DNA of 64,000 nt, from contig NZ_SJPH01000003.1 in the NCBI RefSeq assembly GCF_007859815.1, positions 62,001 through 126,000 on the forward strand, written 5' to 3'. A model generated the notes under the pieces. The model was not told the DNA's origin, did not search any database, and saw only the letters and a list, made by a program, of their open reading frames with translations. The position numbers were made by a program, and so were the translations under genes. Numbering within the stretch: the stretch's first letter is position 1; every line of letters starts with the position of its first letter. The DNA is from Botrimarina hoheduenensis (GTDB lineage: Bacteria > Planctomycetota > Planctomycetia > Pirellulales > Lacipirellulaceae). Shown here one piece after another: positions 44,884 through 53,864 of the stretch.

Positions 44884-45810
44884 TTAACGACCTAGTTTCT
44901 GCGTATCAACGTACACGTAACCGCCACCGGTCGCTTCGGCGAGCCGCATGAGAAAGTTGGATCGGGCGGTTGGCTTGCCGACGCCAAACTCGATCGTGTT
45001 GATGGTCGCCGAGCCCGCCATCTCCTCGATAATCATGAGCTGCCGAGCCGTCATCGGATCGTCCGCATCGGTGAGGAAGAAGACGGCATCGGGCCGTAGT
45101 TTCAGCGCTTGTTCGAGCGCCGGCAGACGCAGCGTGTTGCCGTCGGCCGTGATGCCCGAGACAAAGTCCGCGGCACGCTGCTTGTTGGCCTCCGTGCCAA
45201 ACGCAACACGATTGCGACCGCCGCTCAGGTCAAACGCCGAAACGCTGTGGTTGAAGAATAGAATCTGAAACTTGTGGATGTCGGACAGCGCTTCAAGGCT
45301 CGCGACGAGCTGTTGCTTGGCCGCTTTGAGCGGCGTGCCACGCATGCTCATCGAACGGTCGAAAGCGTAGACAAAACGACCGCCGGTCGCCTCCAGTCCG
45401 AAGACGCTTACCCGCGTTTGGCCATAAGGCAGCTCCGGTCGCGCTGCGCCGGCGCTCCCGCTGGCGGCCCCGGCTTGCGGCGGTGGGGCCGGAGCCGCGG
45501 TCAGTTCGGCCAGCAGATCGGTAATCAGCGGCGAAGCTTCCGCGGGGGGCGTGAGCGCCGCCAGGTCGAGCGGGGGGGCCTCCCTCGGCTCGGCGAGCGT
45601 CGGTTCCAGCACCTGGTCGAGCCGCTCCGGTTCGGCTTCGGAACGGCGCAGGACGACGCCGATCTCACGCTCCTGCACTCCGGGCAGCATGCCCTGCTGT
45701 CCGCCGCCCCACCACGCCGCGGGCCCCAACAAGGCTGCATGCACCAGCACCGATAACGCCCAAGCCGGGCCCCAGCGGTCGGTCGGTCGGAAAGCAGCGG
45801 AGCGGGGCAT
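44884..45810 (-). CDS. TonB-like VWA protein (membrane-anchored)
   Basis: A 308-residue protein with a single N-terminal TM helix (about 15-35), a Pro/Ala-rich acidic linker (45-130), and a C-terminal VWA domain. The MIDAS is complete: DRSMS (151-155), a Thr in DGNTLRLPALEQAL, and an Asp in FFLTDADDPMT. This TM-linker-domain plan is that of TonB, with VWA in place of the TonB C-terminal fold. It is the first gene of the ExbB-ExbD-ExbD operon and is divergent from def with about 160 bases between. It may transduce proton-motive force to a surface protein complex; this is inference from architecture. Confidence 0.85.
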   Translation of the reverse strand: MPRSAAFRPTDRWGPAWALSVLVHAALLGPAAWWGGGQQGMLPGVQEREIGVVLRRSEAEPERLDQVLEPTLAEPREAPPLDLAALTPPAEASPLITDLLAELTAAPAPPPQAGAASGSAGAARPELPYGQTRVSVFGLEATGGRFVYAFDRSMSMRGTPLKAAKQQLVASLEALSDIHKFQILFFNHSVSAFDLSGGRNRVAFGTEANKQRAADFVSGITADGNTLRLPALEQALKLRPDAVFFLTDADDPMTARQLMIIEEMAGSATINTIEFGVGKPTARSNFLMRLAEATGGGYVYVDTQKLGR

Positions 45811-45877
45811 AACGGAGCGTTAACGCGGTGATGAGCCGAAACAGCCTTCCGGGGAGGGTACCGACCGGGCACCCCGT

Positions 45878-45906
45878 GAGACAACGCCGCTCGGTTGCGC
45901 TATAGT
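45878..45906 (+). promoter_or_regulatory. Candidate promoter of def
   Basis: GAGACA (45878-45883) as a weak -35 and TATAGT (45901-45906) as a good -10 are 17 bases apart, about 70 bases before the chosen def start. Confidence 0.45.
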
Positions 45907-45976
45907 CTTCGTAGCATCTGTGCCTGTCAGACTGGCTATTTCCCCACCGCTCGGCCCCTTGGAAAGCTCCGCTGTC

Positions 45977-46567
45977 GTGTCGCCGCTCCAGATCATTCAG
46001 TACCCGCACCCCACGCTGCGGCACGTTTCTCAGCCGCTCAAGAAGGTAGATCGGCAGGTCCGCGACTGGGCGGCCGAGATGATAGAGCTCATGTACGAAC
46101 ACGAGGGGATCGGTCTGGCGGCCAACCAGGTTGATCTGCCGTACCGGATGTTCGTTATCAACGTCGAGGGGGATCCTGACAAACCCGAGCTGGAGCGGGT
46201 CTTTATCAATCCGGTCATCTCGCGCGGCAAAGGGCTCAGCGAGATGAGTGAAGGCTGCCTCAGCCTGCCCGATGTCCGTGGCCCGGTGACCCGCAATACC
46301 ACGATCCGCGTGCAAGCCTACGACCTCGCGGGGAACGAAATCGACGAGGTCGTCGACGGCATGCTGGCACGGGTCATCCTGCACGAGACCGACCACCTGG
46401 ACGGCATCCTGTTCACCGACAAAGTCCCGGCCACAACGCGCTCGGAACTGGACCATCTGCTGCACGAGTTTGAGCTGGCCTTTAACAGCCGACTCGAGTC
46501 GGGCGAGCTGCCACACCTGGACGCGATGGCGGCCCGGCTAGCCGAGCTTCAAGAGGCGCGCTGCTAG
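45977..46567 (+). CDS. def: Peptide deformylase
   Basis: About 196 residues. It removes the formyl group from N-terminal Met of new proteins using a metal ion (Fe or Zn). The three family motifs are GIGLAANQV, EGCLSLP (Cys is a metal ligand) and HETDHLDG (both His are ligands, Glu is catalytic). I chose the GTG at 45977 (VSPLQIIQYPHPTLR), which is the usual N-terminus of this family; the frame extends 19 codons upstream. The neighbouring downstream gene is fmt, in the usual def-fmt order. Confidence 0.95.
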   Translation: MSPLQIIQYPHPTLRHVSQPLKKVDRQVRDWAAEMIELMYEHEGIGLAANQVDLPYRMFVINVEGDPDKPELERVFINPVISRGKGLSEMSEGCLSLPDVRGPVTRNTTIRVQAYDLAGNEIDEVVDGMLARVILHETDHLDGILFTDKVPATTRSELDHLLHEFELAFNSRLESGELPHLDAMAARLAELQEARC

Positions 46568-46622
46568 CGTGGTTACATCTGGTGGGGCGGCGTTCCTCCG
46601 TCAATCCAACTTCAGAGGCACC

Positions 46623-47555
46623 ATGCGATTGATCGCGATGGGAACCGGGCCCTTTGCCGTGCCGAGCCTGCGCGCCCTGGTCGATAGCCCGCACGAGATG
46701 CTAGCGGTCGTGGCGCGGCCACCGCGGGGGCGCAGCCGCGAACCCGCTCCGCCGATGGTCGCCGCCGCCCAGGAACTGGGGCTCGAACTCTGGCGTCCCG
46801 AGAGCGCGAACCTGCCCGAGTCGGTCGAGCGGCTCAGGGCCTACGAGGCCGATCTGCTGGTCGTCTGCGACTACGGCGAAATCCTGAAACCCGCCGCCCT
46901 TGGCACAACACGGCTTGGGGGAATCAACTTGCACGGATCGCTGCTGCCAAAGTATCGCGGGGCCGCTCCCGTGCAGTGGGCCGTCTTGAACGGTGACGCG
47001 CACACCGGCGTGAGCGTCATCCAGATGACCCCGGGGCTCGACGCGGGACCGATTCTCGGCGTCGAGCGCACCCCGATCGATCCGGAGGAAACTTCGGGGC
47101 AACTTGAAGAACGCCTCAGCCAGATCGGGGCGGGCCTCACGCTGCGGGTTGTCGATCAACTGGCCGCGGGCACGGCCGTCGGGACCGGACAGGACACGTC
47201 GCTGGCAACCAAAGCGCCGCGGCTGCAGAAAACCGATGGCCTCATCGATTGGCACCGGACCGCGGCAGAGCTGCAAAACCACGTGCGGGGCATGAGCCCC
47301 TGGCCACGGGCGTTCACCTTCGTGCCGCAAGAAAAAGGGGCTCCGCTGCGGCTGGTGGTCGATCGGGTCGCCCTGGCGGAGGGCACCGGCACGCCGGGCG
47401 AAGTGCTCCAGGCGGCCGAGCGGCTTGTTGTCGCCACCGGCACGGGCGCACTGGAACTGCTCATACTGCAGCCCGCCGGCAAACGCGCGATGCGGGCCAC
47501 CGAATGGCTGCGGGGGAGTCAGCTTGAGCCGGGCGTGCGGCTCGGCGGCGAGTGA
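46623..47555 (+). CDS. fmt: Methionyl-tRNA formyltransferase
   Basis: About 310 residues. It transfers formyl from 10-formyl-THF to Met-tRNA(fMet). The catalytic core is NLHGSLLPKYRGAAPVQWA, carrying the Asn and His of the active site; the Asp is in TPGLDAGPIL. The C-terminal anticodon-binding domain has HVRGMSPWPRAFTF. The ATG at 46623 (MRLIAMGTGPFAV) fits the family; AGAGG is 4-8 bases upstream. The frame is open 18 codons further upstream but that part is not family-like. It lies 55 bases after def. Confidence 0.95.
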   Translation: MRLIAMGTGPFAVPSLRALVDSPHEMLAVVARPPRGRSREPAPPMVAAAQELGLELWRPESANLPESVERLRAYEADLLVVCDYGEILKPAALGTTRLGGINLHGSLLPKYRGAAPVQWAVLNGDAHTGVSVIQMTPGLDAGPILGVERTPIDPEETSGQLEERLSQIGAGLTLRVVDQLAAGTAVGTGQDTSLATKAPRLQKTDGLIDWHRTAAELQNHVRGMSPWPRAFTFVPQEKGAPLRLVVDRVALAEGTGTPGEVLQAAERLVVATGTGALELLILQPAGKRAMRATEWLRGSQLEPGVRLGGE

Positions 47556-47899
47556 GCTGAGTAAGTCGAGCTATCCAAGCCATGGGCCCTCGCTTAGGCC
47601 GAATCGCGTCGCACTGTGTCGTGAACGACCTCGGTAGCTAGCAGCCACTGTACAGCCGGGGAAACGGCCGTTGCCGTACCCAATCGCACGCCTGGAGCCG
47701 ATAGGCCGATCCCCCGGCCCCCTTCCCCCCCCCTCGCTACGCTCTCCGATTCCCCCTGCAGGCGTGGGGCCGCAGCGCCCCCAGGCGTTTCGCTTTGGGG
47801 GGCGCTCTCGCCCCGTAGGGTGGCGGCTTGTTACGCTAGGGGGCTTGGATTGGCGGAGGAATCGCCCCCCACCGACGGATCGCCGCGCGGGTAGTCGCT
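47556..47899. other. Intergenic region with a GC-rich hairpin
   Basis: About 340 bases between fmt and the small protein. A 9-bp stem, AGCGCCCCC with GGGGGCGCT, flanks a 15-base loop at 47774-47806. It has no T-run, so it may be a terminator-like or stability element for fmt. No gene or RNA was recognised in the rest. Confidence 0.5.
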
Positions 47900-48091
47900 A
47901 TGGAAACCTGGGAAATCGTTCTGCTCACGCTCGCTTCGCTGGTGGCGATTCGCTCGCTCGCGACGCTCATGCGCAAGCGGCGCGATCAAATCCTGGAATC
48001 GGTCCAGAAGCAAGTCAACGAGTATCGCGAAAAGCAGAAGGCGGCCGAGCGGCGAGCTCGTCAGAAGAAGCAGCAAGAAGACGCCGCGTAA
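47900..48091 (+). CDS. Small membrane-anchored basic coiled-coil protein
   Basis: A 63-residue protein: one short TM helix at the N-terminus (TWEIVLLTLASLVAIRSLA, 3-21), then a highly charged, probably coiled-coil helix rich in Lys, Arg, Glu and Gln (KRRDQILESVQKQVNEYREK). The ATG start has no strong ribosome site. Small proteins of this shape are frequently conserved but unnamed. It lies between fmt and miaB in the same direction. Function unknown. Confidence 0.6.
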   Translation: METWEIVLLTLASLVAIRSLATLMRKRRDQILESVQKQVNEYREKQKAAERRARQKKQQEDAA

Positions 48092-48195
48092 CCGCGCCAC
48101 GCGCGACAACGCAATCCGCTTGGCCCCTGTTAGCGCAGGTCGCCCCCGCCATGTGCGAACGAACCCCGCCACGTGCTAACGAACAAAGATGAGAC

Positions 48196-49626
48196 ATGAA
48201 GAAGCTGTACATCGAAACCGTCGGCTGCCAGATGAACCTGCTCGACTCAGAGCTGGTCGTCGCGAGCCTGCGTAAAGAAGGTTACGAGCTAACCAACTCG
48301 ACCGCCGACGCCGATACGGTGCTGTTCAACACGTGCAGTGTCCGCCAACACGCCGAGGACAAGATCTACTCGGCCCTGGGCCGATTGAAGGATGCCAAGA
48401 AGCAGATGCCGAACAAAGTGATCGGCGTCATGGGCTGCATGGCCCAGAAGGATCAGCGGCTCATCTTTCAACGAGCGCCGTACGTTGACATCGTCGTCGG
48501 GCCTGGGCAGCTGCATCAGATTCCACGGCTGGTGCGCGAGGCACGTGAGAATCCGAATCAGCAGCAACTCGAGGTCTCGCTCGGCCGCAAAGACGGTGCC
48601 GTCGAGACCATCAAACGGAGCCACGAGTCGTTCGACCCGCTGCGCGACCCGACGATGCGCCCGACGCCGTTCCAGGCCTATGTGCGGATCCAGATCGGTT
48701 GCGACAAGTTCTGTACCTACTGCATCGTGCCGAGCGTACGGGGCCCCGAGCAGAGCCGCCCGGGCAGCCAGATCGTCGCCGAAGTCCAGCAACTCGCCGA
48801 CGAGGGCTGCAAAGAGGTGACCCTGCTGGGCCAAACGGTCAACAGCTGGCGCCACACCGAGGGTGACCGCACGTGGCGGTTTAGCGATCTGTTGCACGCC
48901 GTACACGAAGTCGCGGGGATCGAACGGATCAAGTTCGTAACGAGCTACCCCAAGGACATGACGGACGACGTCCTCGCCGCAGTGCGCGACCTGCCCAAGT
49001 GCGTCAAGTACCTGCACGTGCCTGCCCAGCACGGTAGCGACACCCAGCTTGCACGCATGAAGCGCGGCTACACGATCGCCGACTATCGTGAGATGCACGA
49101 CCGCGCGAAAAAGTGGATGCCCAACGTAGCGATCACCAGCGACTTTATCGTCGGCTTCTCGGGCGAGTCCGAGGAAGATTTCCAACAGACCATGGATCTG
49201 GTGCGTGAGTGCCGTTTCAAGAACAGCTTTATCTTCAAGTACAGCGAGCGCCCCGGCACCAAGTCGGCCGATCACTTGCCGGACGATATCCCCGACGAGG
49301 TTAAGCGGCGCCGTAACAACGAGCTACTCGCCCTGCAGAACCAGATTAGCGAAGAAGACAACCAGCGTTTCCTGGGACAGCGTGTGCAGGTGCTGATCGA
49401 AGGCCCCAGCAAAAAGGCTGACCCCAATGCCGCGGGGCCGCTCCAGCTCACAGGCCGCACCCTGTGCGACCGGATCGTGGTGTTCGAGGGCAATCGCCGG
49501 CAGGTCGGCCAGACGCTGCCCGTCGCCATCTACGACGCCAACGCCCACACTTTGTTTGGGGCCGTGGTGACCGATCACGTGGGCCCCGAGGTGTTTTCCC
49601 TCGCCGGGGTGTCGAGCGCGGAATAA
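48196..49626 (+). CDS. miaB: tRNA-2-methylthio-N6-dimethylallyladenosine synthase
   Basis: A 476-residue radical SAM methylthiotransferase. The N-terminal MTTase domain has cysteines C11, C47 and C81 for the auxiliary cluster (ETVGCQMNLLDSE, NTCSVRQHAEDK, GCMAQKDQ). The radical SAM motif CDKFCTYC supplies C169, C173 and C176. The C-terminal TRAM domain follows after about 395 (QRVQVLIEGPSKKA). It converts i6A37 to ms2i6A37 in tRNA. The start ATG is preceded by AAAGATGAGAC, a weak ribosome site. Length is normal. Confidence 0.95.
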   Translation: MKKLYIETVGCQMNLLDSELVVASLRKEGYELTNSTADADTVLFNTCSVRQHAEDKIYSALGRLKDAKKQMPNKVIGVMGCMAQKDQRLIFQRAPYVDIVVGPGQLHQIPRLVREARENPNQQQLEVSLGRKDGAVETIKRSHESFDPLRDPTMRPTPFQAYVRIQIGCDKFCTYCIVPSVRGPEQSRPGSQIVAEVQQLADEGCKEVTLLGQTVNSWRHTEGDRTWRFSDLLHAVHEVAGIERIKFVTSYPKDMTDDVLAAVRDLPKCVKYLHVPAQHGSDTQLARMKRGYTIADYREMHDRAKKWMPNVAITSDFIVGFSGESEEDFQQTMDLVRECRFKNSFIFKYSERPGTKSADHLPDDIPDEVKRRRNNELLALQNQISEEDNQRFLGQRVQVLIEGPSKKADPNAAGPLQLTGRTLCDRIVVFEGNRRQVGQTLPVAIYDANAHTLFGAVVTDHVGPEVFSLAGVSSAE

Positions 49627-49861
49627 GTTCTCCCTCGCCGAAGTGTCAGCGAGACAGCGATCCACCGCGCAAGTGACGACTCAAGAACGCCATTAAAAAG
49701 CCGGCTTGCTTACGCGGAAGCGGGCCTTGGCGCTCGCCGATAGGTTTCGGGCGGTGTAAGATTAAGGACACTGTGGGTGGCGACTAGGCGGCGTGCCCCG
49801 GTGATTAATCATTGTCAAGCTTGCTTCTCGACTCTTCGGCTCGCTGCTCGCCGCCTGAACT

Positions 49862-52800
49862 ATGGCCGCTTCGCCAACCGCTTCTTTGGCCTCCGACACG
49901 TGGTCGCGCATCGCCGCGGCAGGCGTTCCGGACGACCTGATCAGCGTCATGCGGGCCCAGTTCGATGCTTCAGCCCCACGGCTGTCCGACGCGCCGATGG
50001 CGCTCCGCAATCTGGAGCGGTTTCTCACCGCGGCGCGGAACCCGCTTTCTACCTCAGCGCTCTTTGAACGCGATGCCGAGGCGCTGCCGAGCCTGTTGCA
50101 GCTGCTCTCGACCAGCCAGTATCTGGCCGACCTGCTGGTGCGTGACCAAGAGTGTTACGACCTGATCCGCATGACCGAGGGGAGCCCGGTCGCGCGTGAC
50201 ACGCTGGTCGATGAGCTGGTGAGCGAGGTTGAGCGTCTAGAAACCGAAACGGCGGTCTCGGCCGCGTTGCGTCGCGCAAAGCAGCGCGAGACGATCCGGA
50301 TCGCCTACGGCGACATCGTCCGCAACCAGCCGGTCGCGGTGGTGGCGCGCCAGGTGTCGCTCCTTGCCGACGCGATCCTCGAAGCGGGCGTCGCGTTTCT
50401 GCAACGCCATCTCGAGCCGCGCTTTGGTGTGCCCCGGCGGCGTGATGGCGAGCGGGCCCGGTTCTGCGTGCTCGCGCTAGGAAAACTCGGCGGCGTCGAG
50501 CTCAACTACTCGAGCGATATCGATCTCATCTTTTTGTACGAAGAAGACGGACACACCGACCACGCCCGCAATCCCACCAACCGCGAGTACTTTGATCGCC
50601 TGTCGCGCGACCTGGTGAAGCTCGTTGGCGAGAAGACCGATCGCGGTTCGTGCTATCGGATCGATTTGCGTCTGAGGCCCGAGGGCGCACGGGGGCCGAT
50701 CTGCTCGGCGCGCGACAGCATGCTGGCCTACTACGACACAAAGGGCCGGACCTGGGAACGTCAAGCTTTCATCAAGGCTCGGCCCGCAGCCGGCGACCGC
50801 GCGCTCGGTAGTGAATTGCTCGCCAGCCTCGAGCCCTGGATCTACCGGCGCTATCTGAGCCTGGCCGACATCGCGGGCATCAAGTCGCTCAAGCGGCGGA
50901 TCGAGCAGCGAACGCACGCGGCCGGAGCGAGCCAACGCGACGTCAAGAGCGGCAACGGCGGTCTCCGCGATATCGAGTTCGTTCTACAGTTCCTGCAGCT
51001 GCTCAACGGCGGAGCCCTGCCCGAGGTCCGTACCGGCACCACGCTCGACGCGATCGAGCGTCTCGAGCGCGCGGGCTGCATCACGCCCCAAGAGCGCGCG
51101 CTGCTGGCAGAAAACTATGAGTTCCTCCGTCGGTTGGAGCACCGCCTCCAGATCTTGTTTGACCTGCAGACCCATACCCTGCCAGAAGCGGACGACGAGC
51201 AGCGCAAGGTGGCCGTGCGGATGGGCTTTCTCGATACGGCCGGATCGAGTGCTCTGAAAGCTTTTCAAACCGACCTGACCAGACGGACCGAACTCAACCG
51301 GCGTGTGCTGGATCACCTTTTGCACGAAGCGTTTCCCGACGCGGCCGACGCTGAGCCTGAGGTCGACCTGGTCAACGACCCCGAACCGCGCCCCGAGCAG
51401 ATTGCGGCCGTGCTCGGTCGGTATCCGTTCCGGGATCAGGCGGGGGCGTACGTTAATTTGATGTCGCTTGCGACTGAGCGGATCCGCTTCCTCTCGACGC
51501 GACGTTGTCGGCATTTTTTGGCTTCCATCGCGCCCCGGCTGCTAACCGCGATCGCCCAGACGCCCGAGCCCGACGCAACGCTGATCTCGCTCAGCCGCGT
51601 TAGCGACTCCCTGGGCGGCAAGGCGGCGTTGTGGGAGCTGTTCAGCGCGAACCACGCGTCGCTCAATCTTTATGTGACGCTCTGCGCGGCGTGCCCCTAT
51701 TTGTCCGAATTGCTGGTCAGTAATCCGGGTATGATCGACGAGCTGATGGACAGCTTGCTGGTGGGCCGCATGCCGACGCTCGAGACTCTCGAAGCATCGC
51801 TCGACGAACTAACCCGCGGCGCGGAAGACCTCGACCCCATCCTGCACAGCTTCAAGCACGCGCAGCACTTGCGGGTAGGCGTTCGCGACATCCTCGGCAA
51901 AGACGACATCCGCGACACCCACGCCGCCTTGGCCGACACGGCTGAGACCTGTTTGCGGGCGATCGCGGAGCACGAGTACGAAGAGCTGGTCGATAAACAC
52001 GGCGAGCCGACCCTCGACGAGCCGCCCGAAGACGCCGACGAAGACGCCCACCAAGCGCTGTCCGGCCGTGGCGGCCAGCCCTGCAGTTTGGTGGTGCTGG
52101 CGCTCGGCAAGCTCGGCGGGCGCGAGCCGAACTACCACAGCGACCTCGACCTGATTTTTCTGTACGAAGGAGAAGGGACCACCAAGCCCCGCCGCCGCAC
52201 ACGCCGCAGCTACACCACCACGGGGGGCCACTTTTTTGGAGAGCTGGGGCAACGCATTATCACGGTCGCGAATCGCCTCGGGCCGTTCGGTCGGCTGTAT
52301 GAGGTGGATGCACGGCTGCGCCCGACCGGCAAGAGTGGCACCCTCGCGGTGACGATCGACGCGTTTCGGGCGTACTTCGCCAGCGGTGCCGGTCAGCTCT
52401 GGGAGCGCCAAGCGCTCTGCAAAGCTCGCGCGATCTACGGCGATCCCGCGGCCTGCGAGCGTGCTATGGCGATCGTCGAGCGAGCGACCTTCGAGCCAGA
52501 GTGGAACCCCGCCAACGCGGACACGATCCGCGAGATGCGTGGCCGCCTGGAAGATTCTGCCAGCCCGCTGAACCTCAAACGGGGTGCCGGCGGAACCGTC
52601 GATACCGAGTTCTTGGTGCAGATGCTGCAACTGCGTCACGGAAGAGAGGATCTCAGCGTGCGCGTTCCCGGCACACTGGACGCGCTAGAAGCACTCGAGC
52701 GCGGGGGCTACCTCTCGGCCGCCGATGGCACGTTCTTCCGCGAAGCCTACCGCTTGCTGCGCAACGTTGAAGCCCGCATCCGGCTGATGAATTCAGCAGG

Positions 52801-52954
52801 CCGACACGAGTTTCCGACCGACGAGGCCGACCTCGCCAAGCTGGCGTTCTTGATGGGCTGCCCGACTTTCGCAGAGCTGCGTGACCGTGTTCTGGCGACG
52901 CTTGCCGAGTCGCGGCAGCGATTCGATCGGCTGTTTGCCGCGGCGGCTCGCTAG
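49862..52954 (+). CDS. glnE: Glutamine synthetase adenylyltransferase/adenylyl-removing enzyme
   Basis: A 1030-residue two-domain nucleotidyltransferase. The N-terminal deadenylylase half has GKLGGVELNYSSDIDLIFLYE-like (about residue 205-225) and the C-terminal adenylylase half has GKLGGREPNYHSDLDLIFLYE-like (about 740-760); each carries the DxD of a Pol-beta fold. A helical central domain connects them. It adds or removes AMP on glutamine synthetase Tyr under PII control. A PII gene lies directly next to it, convergent, with 45 bases between the stops. The 5' region 49627-49861 has no gene. Confidence 0.93.
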   Translation: MAASPTASLASDTWSRIAAAGVPDDLISVMRAQFDASAPRLSDAPMALRNLERFLTAARNPLSTSALFERDAEALPSLLQLLSTSQYLADLLVRDQECYDLIRMTEGSPVARDTLVDELVSEVERLETETAVSAALRRAKQRETIRIAYGDIVRNQPVAVVARQVSLLADAILEAGVAFLQRHLEPRFGVPRRRDGERARFCVLALGKLGGVELNYSSDIDLIFLYEEDGHTDHARNPTNREYFDRLSRDLVKLVGEKTDRGSCYRIDLRLRPEGARGPICSARDSMLAYYDTKGRTWERQAFIKARPAAGDRALGSELLASLEPWIYRRYLSLADIAGIKSLKRRIEQRTHAAGASQRDVKSGNGGLRDIEFVLQFLQLLNGGALPEVRTGTTLDAIERLERAGCITPQERALLAENYEFLRRLEHRLQILFDLQTHTLPEADDEQRKVAVRMGFLDTAGSSALKAFQTDLTRRTELNRRVLDHLLHEAFPDAADAEPEVDLVNDPEPRPEQIAAVLGRYPFRDQAGAYVNLMSLATERIRFLSTRRCRHFLASIAPRLLTAIAQTPEPDATLISLSRVSDSLGGKAALWELFSANHASLNLYVTLCAACPYLSELLVSNPGMIDELMDSLLVGRMPTLETLEASLDELTRGAEDLDPILHSFKHAQHLRVGVRDILGKDDIRDTHAALADTAETCLRAIAEHEYEELVDKHGEPTLDEPPEDADEDAHQALSGRGGQPCSLVVLALGKLGGREPNYHSDLDLIFLYEGEGTTKPRRRTRRSYTTTGGHFFGELGQRIITVANRLGPFGRLYEVDARLRPTGKSGTLAVTIDAFRAYFASGAGQLWERQALCKARAIYGDPAACERAMAIVERATFEPEWNPANADTIREMRGRLEDSASPLNLKRGAGGTVDTEFLVQMLQLRHGREDLSVRVPGTLDALEALERGGYLSAADGTFFREAYRLLRNVEARIRLMNSAGRHEFPTDEADLAKLAFLMGCPTFAELRDRVLATLAESRQRFDRLFAAAAR

Positions 52955-52999
52955 TGCGTGTCGCACGTATGCCGAGCATTGGCGGCGATCAATAGCGTG

Positions 53000-53323
53000 C
53001 TAGTCTTCCGAGGCCAGCGCCGCATCGACGGCGGTCGCCGGCAGGACCAAGATCTTGCCGTCTCCCATCCGTCCCGTCCGCGCGACTTCGATAATTCGCT
53101 CGACTACCTCATCGACGCGGGGGTCATCGACCATCAGGTTCAGCTCGACTTTGGGCAGGAAGCCCTCCGAGTACTCGCTGTCGGTGTACTGGTCGAGATA
53201 GCTCTTCTGCTTGCCGACCCCTTTGACCTCGGTGACCCACATGGCTTCCAGCGGCGCACGCCGCAGCGCTTCGAGCACCCGCTCGACCAGAAAAGGCTTC
53301 ACGACGGCAACAATCTGCTTCAT
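53000..53323 (-). CDS. glnB: PII nitrogen regulatory protein
   Basis: A 107-residue PII protein starting MKQIVAVVKPFLVERVLEAL. The T-loop has KQKSYLDQYTDSEYSEGFLPK with Tyr51, the residue uridylylated in GlnB, at the expected position. The C-terminal ATP-binding loop is TGRMGDGKILVLP. PII binds ATP, ADP and 2-oxoglutarate to sense nitrogen and carbon status and controls GlnE and other targets. The frame is open 27 codons further upstream, but the ATG here matches the family. The T-loop sequence departs from the enteric RGAEYV form. Confidence 0.93.
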   Translation of the reverse strand: MKQIVAVVKPFLVERVLEALRRAPLEAMWVTEVKGVGKQKSYLDQYTDSEYSEGFLPKVELNLMVDDPRVDEVVERIIEVARTGRMGDGKILVLPATAVDAALASED

Positions 53324-53540
53324 GATGGCGAACGGGCACGGGGTCAGCGATGGCTCAGCGACACGGCGATGCTCCCCTGATTGTAGCAACCGATCGGGCA
53401 ACAACCGATCGAGGCCGGCTCCCCTGCAAAGCGGAACCCCGGGGGCGGGGGGAGAGTCCCCTCGCCGGAATTAGGCCCGGCAGGTAGTCTCGATAGGACC
53501 CCATTTCACACCTTTTCGACCCGACGGAAACCCTACCGCG

Positions 53541-53801
53541 ATGGACCGCCAGTTCTCCAAAAACGTGCAGCGGAAGATCCGCGACTTTTACGACAACCGC
53601 GAGGCGGTGGGCCTGCAACGGCTGCAAGAGCTTGTCACCGAGCTGTATCTGGCCGAAGGCAAGAAACGCGAGAAGACCTGGGGCATGATCGAGGCGGCTC
53701 TCAAGAAAACCGGCATGAAAGAAGACCGGATCGCGCACCTGCGCCAGCAGGACGATCCGCAGCTGCTGGCCAAGGTCGTTGCCGAACTCATGGCCCAGTA
53801 G
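53541..53801 (+). CDS. Small conserved-looking protein, unknown
   Basis: An 86-residue charged, helical protein (MDRQFSKNVQRKIRDFYDNR, QRLQELVTELYLAEGKKREK). The long helices and Lys/Glu content suggest a helix-bundle or nucleic-acid-binding role, but no family was recognised. It has an ATG preceded by ACCCTACCGCG without a clear ribosome site. It lies upstream of the VIT1-type gene by 63 bases. Confidence 0.6.
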   Translation: MDRQFSKNVQRKIRDFYDNREAVGLQRLQELVTELYLAEGKKREKTWGMIEAALKKTGMKEDRIAHLRQQDDPQLLAKVVAELMAQ

Positions 53802-53864
53802 CCGTTGCGGACCCCCGCGCGATTCGCGCACTTCTCTCCAAGCGGCGACAACCCGAGGTGCCCG

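Noticed and set aside
45920-45976. Longer N-terminus of peptide deformylase from an upstream GTG
   Set aside because: The extra residues are Pro/Leu-rich and not family-like; the internal GTG matches the usual PDF start.
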